A DNA stretch of 64,000 nt from Cristatella mucedo (taxonomy: Eukaryota > Bryozoa > Phylactolaemata > Cristatellidae). The notes beneath the pieces are model-generated. The model saw only the letters and a program-made list of their open reading frames with translations, was not told where the DNA came from and did not search any database. Numbering within the stretch: the stretch's first letter is position 1; each line of letters starts with the position of its first letter. Position numbers and translations under genes: made by a program. The stretch is from assembly GCA_009760855.2 (NCBI GenBank), contig WPIO01000011.1, positions 603,501 to 667,500 on the forward strand, in the 5' to 3' direction. Shown here in pieces: positions 34,650 through 47,055 of this stretch.

Positions 34650-35398
34650 ACAATAATAACGCACTTGATAAAGCGCCCTCAGAGAAATCGATCTATTTCT
34701 AAGTGCTTTAAATTTGCTGCAAAGGGAAACGCGATTGAATCGTTAGTAATATCATGCTTGATAAAAAACATGAGCAACGTGGCTAGGGGTGACATGCACA
34801 GGATCAGCATACAACCACGGTTAGGGGCAGCATGCAGTGTCAGCACGCATAAGTACATCAAGGACAAATCACAGGGACCCACTAAATGCTGTCCCAAATA
34901 GGTGTGTTTTTAAGTTCTTTTTGAATGTGGTCAAGTCAGGGGATGTTCTGACGCAAGTCGGGAGGGAGCTTCAGGCTTTGGGAGCATAGGAACTAAATGC
35001 ACGGTCTCCAAAGAATTTGAGGTTTGTACGAGGTGGTGGAAAACTGCCGGATTCCGAAAAGCGGGTGGGACGATGCTTGACCTGGTGGGGCAGTACATCT
35101 GAGAGATAGGCTGGAGCCAAAGAATGAAGTGACGTAAAAGTGAGTGATAAAACCTTGAAGTCGATGCGTTGTTTGAATGGGAGCCAGTGCAGGTCGGCGA
35201 GAAGTGGTGTGATGTGGCAACTGCGACGTTCACGACAGACAAGCCTAGCTGCAGAGTTTTGCACCAGCTGTAATCGCCTGATTGCACATGCCGGTAGGTC
35301 AGTAAGCAGCGAGTTACAGAAATCAAGTCGGGATGTCACAAATGCATGGACCAATTTAGACGTGAAATCCTTAACTAAACAAGCCAGAATTTTAGCTT
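34650..35398 (-). mobile_element. LINE family A, 3' half
   Basis: (AAT)n tail, hairpin, 3' UTR and 127 open codons [20 protein letters not shown] to [13 protein letters not shown]. Moderately young. Confidence 0.9.
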
Positions 35399-35744
35399 AA
35401 ATGCCCATTGCAAAGACGATCCCTTCCCAGTGGTGCAATTTCAACGTTAGGGTATCGCGATAATAGCCAACCACTTTCCTTTACATCATAGTTAGAAATG
35501 TTGAGTTTATCAAGCAGACTACCAATTACCCGATGGCAAAAAACAGGAGCTCGAGGTTAGCATACGAAACTGGCACTGATACTAATCGTAATTGGCTAGT
35601 AAGAAGCAATCTCGTTAGTAAACATTAATTTTATCGGTCATAGCGATGTGTTGTACTGAGCCCTTGCTGGCATCTCTAGTAGCACCCTCAAGCAAGTGCA
35701 AATGAGTAAGAGGATGGAGATGTTGGTAGTAATAATCTTTGAAG

Positions 35745-36288
35745 ACCGCTGTATGAGAGAATCCCTATGAGGAATAAATCTCTTTCTAGGCACTTTACAT
35801 ATGCTCTAAAGAAAACATGCCAATTTCTTAATCATAACATGCGCGGTTTCAGCAAGCGCGAGCATTCAAATGACAATGCTCACGGACCTGGAAACTGCTG
35901 CACGGAGGAGCAGCGTGTGGGTTTTCACCATTTTTAAAGTCGTCAGGGACGCTCTGAGGTCAGTCGGGAGTGAGCTCCATGCTATAGGGGCATACAGACT
36001 ATAGGCGTCGTCTTCAATGGATCTGAGGTTGCTAATAGGCACATCTAACGGAACGTCGCCTAGCCCGATTGAGAAGCAGGTCGGAGAGGTGTGCTGGAGC
36101 AAGAGAATGAATGGACCTAAAGGTGAGTGACAGAACCTTGAAGTCAACACATTGCTTGGTGAACAGCCACTGCAGGCCAATGAGCATGGGTGTAATGTGG
36201 CAATTTCGACGTTCACGACAGACATGCGTAGCTGCAGAGTTTTGCACGAACTCTACGTGCCTAATTGCACAGGCCAGACGACCTGCAG
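35745..36288 (-). mobile_element. LINE remnant, 3' half
   Basis: Hairpin-like end near 35770. The minus strand encodes NVEIATLHPC, SIGLGDVPLD and YAPIAWSSLPTDLR. Diverged from family A. Confidence 0.7.
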
Positions 36289-36289
36289 C

Positions 36290-36835
36290 ACTAATAATAA
36301 TAATAATGATAATAATAATAATAGATTTAATATAGCGCCCTCAGAGAATTTAATCTCTTTCTAGGCACTCTACACTTGCTGCAAAGAAAGCACGATCGAT
36401 GGTTAGTGGTAGCATGCTCAATGACAATAAGCACAACATGGTTAGGGGTAACATGCACAGGGTCAGCTTGCAAATACGGTTAGGGGCAGCGGTTTATTAC
36501 AGAAGTCGAGACGGAATGTCACAAATAAGTGGGCTAATTTAGGTGTAGTATCCCTTTCTCAGCGGGCCGATTGTTTGCAATGCTACGTAGCTGAAAGCAT
36601 AAAGACTTGAATGCAGAGCTGATGTGGTCGCTTAGTGAAAGATCACAACAGAACAGGCCACCCAGATTAAGCGTAGCTGCTACAAGAGACGTGCCGGCAA
36701 ATTCAATTTTAAGGGCTAGGTTTTCTAATTTGTCAATAACACTAGGTTTTCTCATAACTCGTAAGTTGGGTTTTATTTCTTCATTCGATTTAAGAAATTT
36801 TGTTGCAAATAAAGTGCGATGATGTAGCACCTATT
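36290..36835 (-). mobile_element. LINE family A with internal deletion
   Basis: Tail, hairpin and 3' UTR to about 36490, then a jump straight to the upstream RT region (VMRKPSVIDKLENLALKIEF, SLSDHISSAFKS). The C-terminal coding part is missing. Confidence 0.75.
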
Positions 36836-37560
36836 ACATCAATTAAGATTGGGCCTAGTAGATACAAACTATAGAGGGTGAGAACTGTTGATGCCTAGCT
36901 TACCGTTTTTGCATAGATGGAATTCCTGTCGCCCCTCACACATTTGTAGTGTCGGTCCTCAAAGTAGATTCCCTCCTCTCGCAATACTGACGGGTCTTTA
37001 AATGCTTCCACGAGAATTGATACTTGCTCTGGCGGAATCTATACATACAAATGATAACCTGCTGGTCGGGACGATAGTCTGAGAATGCAAAGCAGTCAAG
37101 CTCAATGCTTTAAATAGGTCGGGTACTTCAGGTAAGCGCAAGCTGGTCTTTAACGCTAGAAAGGCAGCAGCCCAATAATGACTGCCTGCCGTGCCAAGAC
37201 AACTGCTAGTTTGGGCTACAGCATGCCGGCTGCTGACAGCCACGGCCAGCCAGCTGACCTACTCTTCTAGCATTTCAGAAAGTCGCAAAATACTCGTTCA
37301 GCTTGTTCCTCCGGGATCCACAGCTATCATGGCTAGTAGATAGAAAAAGTTCGACTGTAGACGAACGTAAATACAGGTTGAATAATTGCCAAGTAACTTA
37401 GCCAACAGCTAACATACAATAACATCAAGGATACTGGCCGTGCGTTAGCTAGTGATAGATGTCGACAATAAATAAATTTACAGCTGGTAAACGACAGTTA
37501 ATCGGACACTGTGCATGCATCTAACCGTGAGTTCACAGGCATGATTACTAACGTGTACAA
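36836..37560. other. Unassigned sequence
   Basis: Nothing recognised. Confidence 0.45.
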
Positions 37561-38105
37561 TGCTTTGCGATCACGTGTAGGGAGAACTGAATGTCTTTCC
37601 GTGTACTTTACAAACGCCGGAAAGGAAGCGAGTCAATTGGTTAGTGATAACATGCATGATTTCAGCATGCTCGAGCGCATAAAGGAAAGTTCAGAGAGCG
37701 AGAGAGAGAAAGAGAGAGAGCAAATGCTGCGGGGGGGGGGAGATGGGGCAGTTGGTACAGTTTTAAGCTTCATTTAAACTTCATCAGTCAAGGGATGCGT
37801 TTGGAAGTGCAGACGCTCAAGGCATGATCTCGATGAGATTTGAGGTTACTGGAGGTACAGCTAAACCATTTGACTCAGACGATTACGTAGAACTACGGAA
37901 GATGGACGAGTAAGTTATTCAGATAGGTTACCCGGAGGAAGGGATCGGAGGGACCAAAAAGTGAGAGCTTAGACCTTGAACTCAATGCTTCATGAGACGG
38001 AAAGCCAGCGCAGGTTGGTGAGAATTGGTTCAATGTGGCAGTCGCAAACATTAGCGAAAGACACGCCAAGCTGAAGAGCTGAAGAGCTTCAAATCACCAG
38101 TAAGC
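37560..38105 (-). mobile_element. Old LINE remnant
   Basis: Fragments of the reverse LINE text (CAAGGGATGCG, GAGGTACAGCTAAACCATTT, GCGCAGGTTGGTGAGAATTG) interrupted by a GA run and a G10 tract at about 37680-37745. Confidence 0.55.
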
Positions 38106-38278
38106 ATCTTACCACACAGGTAAGAAGACCTAGAAGAGAGCTAAGAAAAATTACCTCATGGCAGCAGCACTGAGGCAAGTGAGTACTTATACTGTAGCTA
38201 TTGGGCAACGCTTTCACCAACAACCTACAAGGTATTTGTATGCATTAAGCAACTTCTCTCTGTCCGTCTGTCCTTCCT

Positions 38279-38480
<202 letters not shown>

Positions 38481-38829
38481 TCACTCCCTTGTTAATGCCA
38501 CAACTGGGCACCGTGCGTCACGCACACGAGGAGTCAAAGCATTGAATCTATGGTTTGCAAAAGAAGCAGAATAAAAAGTGCATGAACATTAAATGCATCC
38601 GATATTCGTAGAGCAGCCACAATGTACACACTAATTGAAAAATCCTTATTGGCTAGGTCACAATTGCTGGAAGCCAGTAGCTTTCATTTTGAACTTAGCT
38701 GTGACTACTACCATGACGTGCATGCAGCTGAGACATAGGTCTCCTAGCAGATCGTAGACACCGAGATACGCGACGCATGCATTCATGAGTGCACATTCAA
38801 GTGCAGACTAACACTTGCAGGCTTATGTT

Positions 38830-38835
38830 GTACAC

Positions 38836-38913
<78 letters not shown>

Positions 38914-39105
38914 TTGCATGCATGAGTGTGTGCGTGTGTGTATATGTAGGTGTGTGTGTGAGTGAGTGGACACGTGCTTGTGTGTGTATGTGTGTGCAAG
39001 TGCACGTGCACACAAACGAGTGTGTGTGTGTGTGTGTGTATGTATGAGTGTGTGTGTGTGTGTGTGTGTGTGAGTGTGTATCTGTGTGTGTTGTGTGTGT
39101 GTGCA
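38830..39105. repeat. (GT)n microsatellite cluster
   Basis: A pure GT block at 38842-38911, followed by interrupted GT blocks to 39105. Potential Z-DNA. Confidence 0.95.
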
Positions 39106-39109
39106 CGAG

Positions 39110-40130
39110 CGTGAATCGGTGCTAAATTACAAACTGAATCGACAGAATCCACAAGCAACTCACCACGGGTAGCTGGCAGGCACATGTTGAACCATGCAGG
39201 ACCAGGCACAGTCAAGCAGTAACAAATACTAATTCATTCTAAACACAAATACATTAATTGAAAAATACGTCAATCCCTTTTGTCTAGGCATATTTTCAAA
39301 CTAAACCTATTTGTATCAATGGGGCATTGTTTTGCAACGAAAGAGCCTTTTTGTCAAGCTCTGCAAAAACAGGGTAGTGTTCAGAGCAAGATAGCAGCAA
39401 CTAGCACAACAAACCCGCCTGCCCCAGTCAGACACTGGCTGTGCCCGGTCACTCCATCCCATTCCACCCACTCGGTTGACCTCACAAGAAGTATCCAGCC
39501 GCTGAAACTGCAACTGATTTATTACTTCCTAAGAGGAGCAAGACTCTTCTTAGCCTGCAAAAGGTTCTGGCTGCAGCACCTTCCACTCCATAGGCCTATT
39601 TTAGCGACGATCGATTAAAGCTACCAACCCAGCCAGCAATGTAGACTCGGTGCAGTTGTTAGCAGCCACTTCGCTTCTAGATATCCACTCTCCAGCAACT
39701 GATAAAATAGCAGGGTTTTACAACTGCCGAGCGACTATCTTTAGCTGACGAAGAAACTGTACTACTCAGTTTGAGCATTCGAGAGCGTGGTAGATTTGGC
39801 GATCAAAAGATTAGTGGATCATATGAGACTCTGGACGTCAGGTACACGTTACTTATACTTCTGCTGCTTCGTATCAGAGACCGAGCAGGTAAACTCTATA
39901 GCACGCCTGAGCAGCACACCTGAAAACCTGGTGAGCTGACCCTCACGGAGCATTCCTTCCGACGTATGAGGGCACACTTTTCCACGTGCCCTGTAACTAA
40001 TAAGGCCTCCTGGAGTAGCTCCTGCAGATGGCTGAGTTTTATCGTATCCTATAAAGAATGAACAGCAACTCCGGAAACTGATCACCTACAGCACTAGGCA
40101 CGGCAGCAGCGAGCGGCCAACGGTCACTCT
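39110..40130. other. Unassigned sequence
   Basis: Nothing recognised on either strand. Confidence 0.45.
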
Positions 40131-41510
40131 TTGGCATAATTCATCATCAATGACGTCGCGGCATGCTGTACCGGCACTCCCTGCACCCTCAAACTGGCGC
40201 TGTTGAGGCCTGCGTGCTCGGTCATTCATGAGCCGAGCCCCTTGTCATCTACCTGCAAGCAAGAGCATGTACGCATGACGCATCGCGCTTAGAAATACAT
40301 GCATTGGAGAAAATTAGCGCTACAGCCCGATGTCAATAATCACGAGCTAGGTTAGTATTAGGGTAACGATTTGTGTGGGGCCGGGAATGTGGTGAGTGGA
40401 GAAAAATCCAGGATTTCAGCGAAAACTGCAGCGTGTCTCTCGTTGACAAAACTCCGTATTCGCATGGCTGAGCACGGCCGAGCCTCGCGAGCAGAACAGG
40501 GATTATGAAACTCTATGCTACCCAGACAAATTAGTCTGGTTCTCAGTTCATCAGAACGCAAACTCACATTCCACGGGATTGGTGACGCAAAGACGCTAGC
40601 AATCGGCGCTTGCTCACTCAGTGCCGGTGCGGGCGCAACGAATGCGCGGTGCGCATTTACGGCCGCTGCCCTAGACGAGGGCTTGTGTACATGGCCCATG
40701 GGCGGGCTAGGAAAGTCCTCGGCGCAGCTGCGCAGCCGCGGTTTCTAATGCTCGTCTACTCCGTTGCTCAGCGATATCATTGAGCGACAACGAGCGAGAC
40801 TGACCCAGAGCGGAGAGCCGACACCGACGCCGTCCACCGGATGTGCATCTCCTAGACGCCTCCATGGCAACCGAATTTAGCCGCTCGTCCATTCTAATCT
40901 ATACTGCGCGGTCGGCGTTCGCCTCCGCAGTCACGATCTCTTCTTGCTCGTGTCCCCCTGACTCCAAAAAAGCTAGCAGCTCATGGTTGGTGAGTATCTT
41001 GAAAGAAGCGACCGTCAGAATGGGCGAGACATCGCCGACGCATACACTCGGACGCATTCGTCGTCTCGGCGGAGGACCCCCGCGTGCTATGCTCACGATC
41101 GCGCATCTCAGGAGTAACCGAGAGAACACGACGTAGACCCTCAGACATTTCCGTAAGTACCACAAAAGGGGCCTAAAGGAGGCTGTTTTCAAATTGCAGT
41201 GCAAAGTAAGCTGGAAGTGGAGCCGATGAGAAAGGCCGTGGGTGGAGCTAAAAGAACCAAAGCCCAGTCCCTCGTTAAGTCGGGCCGGACCCGCAGTCAA
41301 AGCTGCCATTCACGCCTCCTCCGCCCGTTGCTGGGCGCACGCCTCTAGATAGTTCCGTCGCAGCTCCCACGCCCCACGTCGGCGGGGGATACCAGCAGAG
41401 GCGTGGCGAGACCTTTCGGCGCCCGGGACAAACCTACGAGCGGCGCCCCTCCCCTTGTCGTCACTAACTGTTGCGAAATGGCTCGACCGCAGAAGAAATG
41501 CAAAAAACAC
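40130..41510. other. CpG-rich region, possible promoter
   Basis: GC- and CpG-rich with overlapping open frames on both strands, none recognised. Contains the candidate first exon at 40864. Confidence 0.4.
40864..40989 (+). CDS. Candidate first exon of an unidentified gene
   Basis: ATG in a good context (CTCCATGGC), 42 open codons (MATEFSRSSILIYTARSAFA...) and a consensus donor GTGAGTAT, inside a CpG-rich block. No downstream exon was identified and the peptide is unfamiliar. The opposite strand also has an open frame starting MDERLNSVAMEASRR at 40892. Confidence 0.2.
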
Positions 41511-41589
41511 ACGCTAGCAGGCATGTTGAGTCGAGAAAGTTGTATTGACTGTAGTACAGGTACAAGGTAGCCATCACAGGTTCAACTTA

Positions 41590-42345
41590 GGTGCACTTTT
41601 TGGCCTTGATCGTGGCAAACTCATCTACTACAGTTCGAAAGTCAACATTTTCCAGTGTTTCTTTCCATAACTGACAGTGAAAGACAAGAGTTGCAGTGGT
41701 GTCTTCAGTGTCGAGTCGTGATAAGTTGCACAAAGCATTTTAAAGTCACATATTTTGCCGTACGGCTCTGTTCCATCAACAGCTGAACAATAGAAGCCTC
41801 CGAGATTTAGACGTTGCAGGCTGTTTGGTCTGGTCAAGTGTCTTCGAAAGTTTTTAACTTCTAACAATAAACTTGGCATCAAGATCTGTGAGCCGGATAA
41901 ACCTAATTGTAGTTTCTTGTCAGAGATCATCTATGCCGTCCTTTATCCTTCTTGAAATCCTCTCCTCTGCCGTGAGACCAGGATCTTGAGAGAGTTCTTC
42001 AGGCATGTGTGTCCTTCGGGCGGATTCTTCGTTCAACTTCAACTCCCCTCAGTTCACATATTTTGGAAACTTATAGTGACTCTTGGCACAGGTCTTCTCG
42101 TAGTTTTCACGGCTCAATCTCAAGAAAGTGGAGGTCTTAACGAGGTGTCTTTGCAAATATTCTTTGGAACCTGCAGTCTTTTCTGAACGCGGCCCATCTT
42201 TCTTAAGATGCTGCACAAAAACGCAATCAGAGCCAGCAAGTTAAAGTTCAAAATACAATCGTAGGAGGCTGCCAGCTTTCTTTCTTGCCTCAGGCGTTCC
42301 ACTTGCGCCCTCAGAAAGTTGCTCAAAAAGATCTACAGCGCCTTT
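41590..42345 (-). pseudogene. Decayed coding-like region, family unknown
   Basis: Read on the minus strand, several peptide-like stretches follow each other in different frames (for example DLFEQLSEGASGTPEARKKA, LVKTSTFLRLSRENYEKTCA, LTAEERISRRIKDGIDD, LWKETLENVDFRTVVDEFA). Stops and shifts separate them. This looks like an old retrocopy or transposon gene. I cannot name the family. Confidence 0.3.
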
Positions 42346-42960
42346 TAATCACCGATAGCTTTCGCAGTCTCCACTCCTGCACTCCGCCTCGATGCAGAGT
42401 CACGTGTGACAGTGACGGCTAAGACTTTCTTCGGTTCTTCCCACCTCAGAGTTGATCTTGAAAAGAATAATTAGGCGCTCTCTACAGTTCCTAAAAAGGT
42501 AATGACAGTGAAATCTCGACTTGCAGCATGAACTCCTGCCAGGTTCACGCGGTGGTTATCATAGTTTACGAAAATCGCCTTCTCATTTCTGGACAGTATT
42601 CTCTTTTGGACACTTGAAAGCGGCCAGACATGACGACTGCGTTGTCGTAGCACAGCCAGTTAATTAAGCATATCTCGTTTGCTCTAATGGTGTGTCTGAG
42701 CTCAGCCGCAGTATGGTGGCTCGTCCTTGACGCGGCGTAGCAGGCCGGCTCGCCCTTGACGAGACGCAGCCCGCCTGTGGCAGGCGTGGTGGGGCGAGCT
42801 GACGGGAAGAGCTGTTGGAACACGGGCGGTGAGGTGAAAGGTCATGCCCTTTTTCGCTACGAGCACCGCCCGAATATACTGCGGTCGAAGCCCCTCGGTG
42901 TTTCCGCAACGTCGCGTGTGTGCCGCCCGAGCGTCAATCTACAGCTTGGTCCAAGTCTGT
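42346..42960. other. Unassigned sequence
   Basis: Nothing recognised. Confidence 0.4.
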
Positions 42961-44160
42961 AAATACGGTTAAATAGCTCAGCCAGCAATTGTCAAGTTCA
43001 TTGAAACAAGGACTTGCGTGAAATCAAGATTAACATTCTCACATGAGAAATGTTTCAAAAACATGCGCAATCCATTTTGCTTTTGGTGACCCCTTGGCCA
43101 TCGCGCCCGGGGACATCCGTTTCCCTGCCCTCCCCTTGCTATGCCTCAGTCTCGCTGTCAATTGCCGCGAATTGCTCATCAAATACGGTTGAAAATAGCT
43201 TGAAAATTAAATTGTTTCACTTTGAACGAGCGAAATTCTATATGCAAGGAGAATTGGAGCTTCGCACAGGAAATATCCTGTCGGTTTGTGGTGGATTTTA
43301 GTGGATTATAGCGGATTGCGGCTTTGAGCTGAGCTATTACTATTGATTTTCGTACATAGCCCACGATTGTATGAGTGCAGTTAGTTCAAACCATGCGGTT
43401 GAAGTTAAACGTATTACTTTACAATAAGAATTAAAAATTGGAAACTAATTTTGAGGCATTTTATAGCCGAATGAAGTATGTTACCATCTTTGTGCGGGCC
43501 GTAGCAGGCGATTGCAGTGCTTTGCACGTGCATTTCCGAGGCAATTGTGTTGAAATTGGGCGAGTACACAACAGGCAAAATCTAGAGTTATCATCAATCA
43601 AAATTAGAGCTCTCTGTATAAGGTCGTGTTGCAGTGGATTGAAGTGGATTACGGTATTTCCCAGGCAGCTGCGGTTGATTGCAAAGCATTGTACGAGAAT
43701 GCCTTTACAATTTTTGCGACATTTTATGAGCACACTTTTCACAGATTGTACTGCTATATGTGATCCAAAATGGGCTTTTCGCATGGCGTTACTTTCGCTT
43801 TGTGGTGACATGAATTGGATTGTGGTGTTAGCCAGGGCCGCTGCAACCTATTGAAGTAGACTTCATGAAGTTTGTGAAACATTTTGTGGCGTTCTATCAA
43901 ATCGTCTTACAGTGTACTGCGGTCGATTGAAGGACACCCCAGCGTATTTGCTCTCATTTGCATGAGAATGCGCGAGTGCAATTGCAGGAAATCATGCGGG
44001 GGCTATATAAAGCGACGGTGCACTAAAATATCCACTCAGAATTGAAGCTGGGCGCTGCCGATTTCAAGTCGATTTCAGTTCAATTAGCGCAGATTGCAGT
44101 CGACGGTGGCGGATCGTGGCGAATTGCGGTAATTCGTCGAAATCACCATTCTTCACACCT
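42960..44160. repeat. Diverged internal repeat with GTGGATTG / GCGGATTGCGG motifs
   Basis: Similar short phrases return at irregular spacing (GTGGATTTTAGTGGATTATAGC, AGTGGATTGAAGTGGATTAC, GGCGAATTGCGGTAATTCG; also AATACGGTT...AATAGCT twice). This looks like an old, degenerate tandem or dispersed repeat rather than coding DNA. Confidence 0.4.
44004..44010 (+). promoter_or_regulatory. TATA box
   Basis: GGGGGCTATATAAAGCGACGG, a near-perfect TATA box with GC-rich flanks. A CTCAGAATT initiator-like sequence lies about 30 bp downstream. No gene is recognised downstream. Confidence 0.35.
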
Positions 44161-45745
44161 TCGATGGGTCAATTAATCAACTCGTGCACCGCCCCAGCTG
44201 TGCGTGCGAGGTGCTCTGAGGCACTTTTTTAGGTCGGTCTGTTCGATTTAGACTGGTCCCGGCCGCGGCGGTCTCGCTCAGAGCGGACACGTTTTTGCTT
44301 GCTGACTCGACGGGAAAATGCCGCTGCGGCTGTTTGCCTCAGCGTTAGAGCAGAGAGCCTGCCAAACAACCCCGCGGCCGCGGTCCATTCCGCCGGGAAG
44401 CTGACCGCAGTAGCGTCGCCTGCATAGAAACGAGTTGGGAGATGCCAACCGTCTCGCCATAATTCCCGCTGATGATATGGGGCGCGTACTGCGGGTCAAG
44501 GCCGCTCGATTTTTTTAACCATCGGTCTCCCTTCAAGCAGGCTATTCGCACGACGCTTCGCAATTGTATTGCTTGAAACAGCCGGACAAGCTTGTTTTAC
44601 ATTTGTTAAAGTAAGCATGGTGGAAAGGTTTTCGCCATGGCAACGCTGCTCGGTGGCCTACAATTGCAGAGTTCGTGGGAGCGAGCGAAGCGGGCGGAGA
44701 GCTAGCCAGCTGCTCGCATTCAGGGAAGTGCGTAATTTTTGCTGTTGGCCATTGTGAGCACTTAGCGGTCGTTCTCGCCGAATATCGAGTGAGCGAGCCT
44801 ATTTGAAGCGCGTATAAAACTCGGCGCCTCGCCAACAAACTGTTTGGATACTTTCGGGTGAGAGACGCACAGGCCAGGCCGATCGTCTGTACTGACGCAA
44901 GATTGTTTAGACGTCGGTGCTTCGACATTACTGCGTTTAATCAGAAACGTTCGCGCTCTCAACTGGGCCTTCTAAAGTTAACAAGGCGCGCGAATCAACG
45001 ATTGATATCGCGCCGAGCTTTTCAAAGCGTGACAAAGAATTGCACGGCTCGGTCTGGATAGTGAGACCAGCCAAGACTTGTAGGTCTTGCGAGAAAATGG
45101 CCGCATCCGAGCTACCAAGGTGGAGGAGTAGCCGCGGTTGAGTAGTCTGGTCCCTTTGGCGCCGTCGTCGAATCCTGTTGGCGTTAGACTCTTTCGCCTT
45201 TTCAGTGGAAAGCCCGTTGCTGAAGTTGGGATGAAGCCGGTTGGTACTGGTTGGGTAACGGCATCTTGGCCAGTGCGAAGGCCTGACCATTTTTTGCCGA
45301 AGTACAATGCTACTACTGGATGCAATACATAGAGCATCAGCTGATCAGGCAGACTACAGGCTTGGCGCCATATCTTGACAGACGTCGCTTCCGGGCTCGG
45401 GCTGCACTCTTTCTGCTGATTCTGCGGTTGCGGATTGCTTGGCCGCCCTCGTTGACAAAGCGAGTCTTCGACCATCGACGCCCCATCCCGCCCCCAAGGC
45501 CAGCTGCTCCAGGGCAGCTGCTGTCAAATACCGTGCGGCTGACTCGGCAGTGCTGGCACGTGATAGAAAGCGGCAGCTGCTGTCTCAGATTGCCGGCGGC
45601 ACGTGCAAAGTCTTTATTTAGCTGTGACCGACAGTGGCTGCAGCAGTGGCTGACCAGAAAGTTACCTCCAGTTCAGGCGGCCCCCGGATGCCTTCGCAAA
45701 CCACCCGTCTTCAGGCCGCCAATGAAATCTCTCGGGAGCTGGACC
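44160..45745. other. GC-rich region without recognised gene
   Basis: CpG-rich blocks with open frames on both strands (for example 44978-45475 minus and 45320-45820 plus) and no recognisable domain. The plus frame runs into a family B LINE tail at its end. Confidence 0.35.
44813..44819 (+). promoter_or_regulatory. TATA box
   Basis: GCGCGTATAAAACTCGGCGCC, GC-flanked TATAAAA in a CpG-rich block. The transcript it would serve was not identified. Confidence 0.35.
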
Positions 45746-45882
45746 AAGTCTGTCGGCTGCCGAATGCGTACTGAAAGCCGCTTGAGCTGCGAGTGCGCTG
45801 CACAAGACTCTCCTGCGTAGCACCCACATAGTCTGTATGGCTTAATGGAGTTACAGCGACGGAGATACATTACATTACAAGA
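45745..45882 (+). mobile_element. LINE family B 3' end
   Basis: Encodes KSVGCRMRTESRLSCECA at its start (compare the TECVPKAA region) and ends with GTTACAGCGACGGAGATACATTACATT-type text, the best view of this terminus. Confidence 0.8.
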
Positions 45883-46215
45883 CGAGCCGAGGCTGAGGCC
45901 TACCGGCGAGCATAGTCAGTAGCTGGGGGCGGGCGAGGCAACGGCCACTACTGGGCAGCGTGGCAGCAGCTGCCGCGGCTCTCGTCCGCTAGTGCGCCTG
46001 GGCCCTACCCTTGGACAGTAGCAGACCGCTTGGGTGACTCGCTCGTTCGATCGATCGATCGGGACCTCGAGCTGGTGAGGCCGCAGCTGACCGGACGACG
46101 GCTGAGCAGCCGAGTGGTCAGAGGCTCTCAAGCTCTCCCGAAATATATCTAGCTGTTGAGAGGTGTTCCAGCTCTTTCGCTGAGATTTTTCCTTACGACA
46201 AATCATGCTACTGAG

Positions 46216-46362
46216 TACACACACACACACACATACACACACACACACGCGCGCGCACGCACACACACACGCAGGCGCACACACACACACACACGCACGC
46301 ACGCACGAAAGCACGCGCACACACACACACACACACACATATATCTATGTGTGTGTGTATAT
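46216..46362. repeat. (CA)n microsatellite with (CG) interruptions
   Basis: CA blocks separated by GCGCGC and CACGCACG phases, ending in a short TATG/TGTG palindromic part. Confidence 0.95.
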
Positions 46363-46367
46363 ATGTA

Positions 46368-46510
46368 TACAATTTATTTGTATATAGCACCCCTACAGAA
46401 CTTAATCTCTATTCAGGCGCTTCACATATGCCTCGGGGCTCGAGCCCAGGACCTCAGCCACACCTTGGTCGGGGCGAGCACCTTAACCGCTGGATCAAAC
46501 GCTTAGCGAG
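46368..46510 (-). mobile_element. tRNA-derived SINE1
   Basis: Minus-strand copy with 3' hairpin (AGCACCCC...TCAGGCGCT complement), box B-like GGGCTCGAGCCC and box A-like GCGGTTAAGG. Confidence 0.8.
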
Positions 46511-46800
46511 TCGAGCTTGGTCTTAAGTCGCGGCTCTATCGATACAAAATGACGCTCTAGCTGTCGGTTGAAGCCGCATACTCGCGTTTGCTGCTGTCAG
46601 CCATGTGGTGCAGTAATAAATTCTCTCGCTGCTTTAGGGGAGATAGGAGCTAGAGGTGCGTGCAAGATCGTCAACGAGATTAGTAAATATTTGTACTTAG
46701 TTTAGACCACGTCCCGATGCTGCCATTTACGAGTCAAGAATTCACCAAAGTACGACTAATGTGGTTGTAGGATATCTCCCCCTGATGGACCCTAAAACAG

Positions 46801-46840
46801 TCCCCCCCCCGACATTCCCCCCTAGGTAGGACATTCCCCC
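46801..46840. repeat. C-rich left arm of a 1.38-kb inverted repeat
   Basis: CCCCCCCCCGACATTCCCCC then CTAGGTAGGACATTCCCCC. The reverse complement of 48133-48176 matches with a few changes. GACATTCCCCC also repeats directly inside the arm. Confidence 0.7.
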
Positions 46841-46842
46841 TA

Positions 46843-47030
46843 TAATAATAATAATAATAATAATTCACTTGATAAAGCGCCCTCAGAGAACTTAATCTCT
46901 CTCTAGGCGCTTTACATTTGCTGCAAAGTGAAATGCAATTGAATGGTAAGTAAAATCATGCTTGAAAAACAAACAAAATGAATAATATGGTTAGGGGTGA
47001 CATGCACAGGGTCAGCATATGCAGATGAAT
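46843..47030 (-). mobile_element. LINE family A 3' end
   Basis: (AAT)n tail, near-consensus hairpin and 3' UTR. It starts just inside the C-rich arm. Confidence 0.85.
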
Positions 47031-47055
47031 GTATAACTAAGAATACAGATATTTA

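Noticed and set aside
38783-39106. His/Thr and Cys/Val repeat proteins over GT/CA tracts (also 46156-46390)
   Set aside because: Microsatellite translations.
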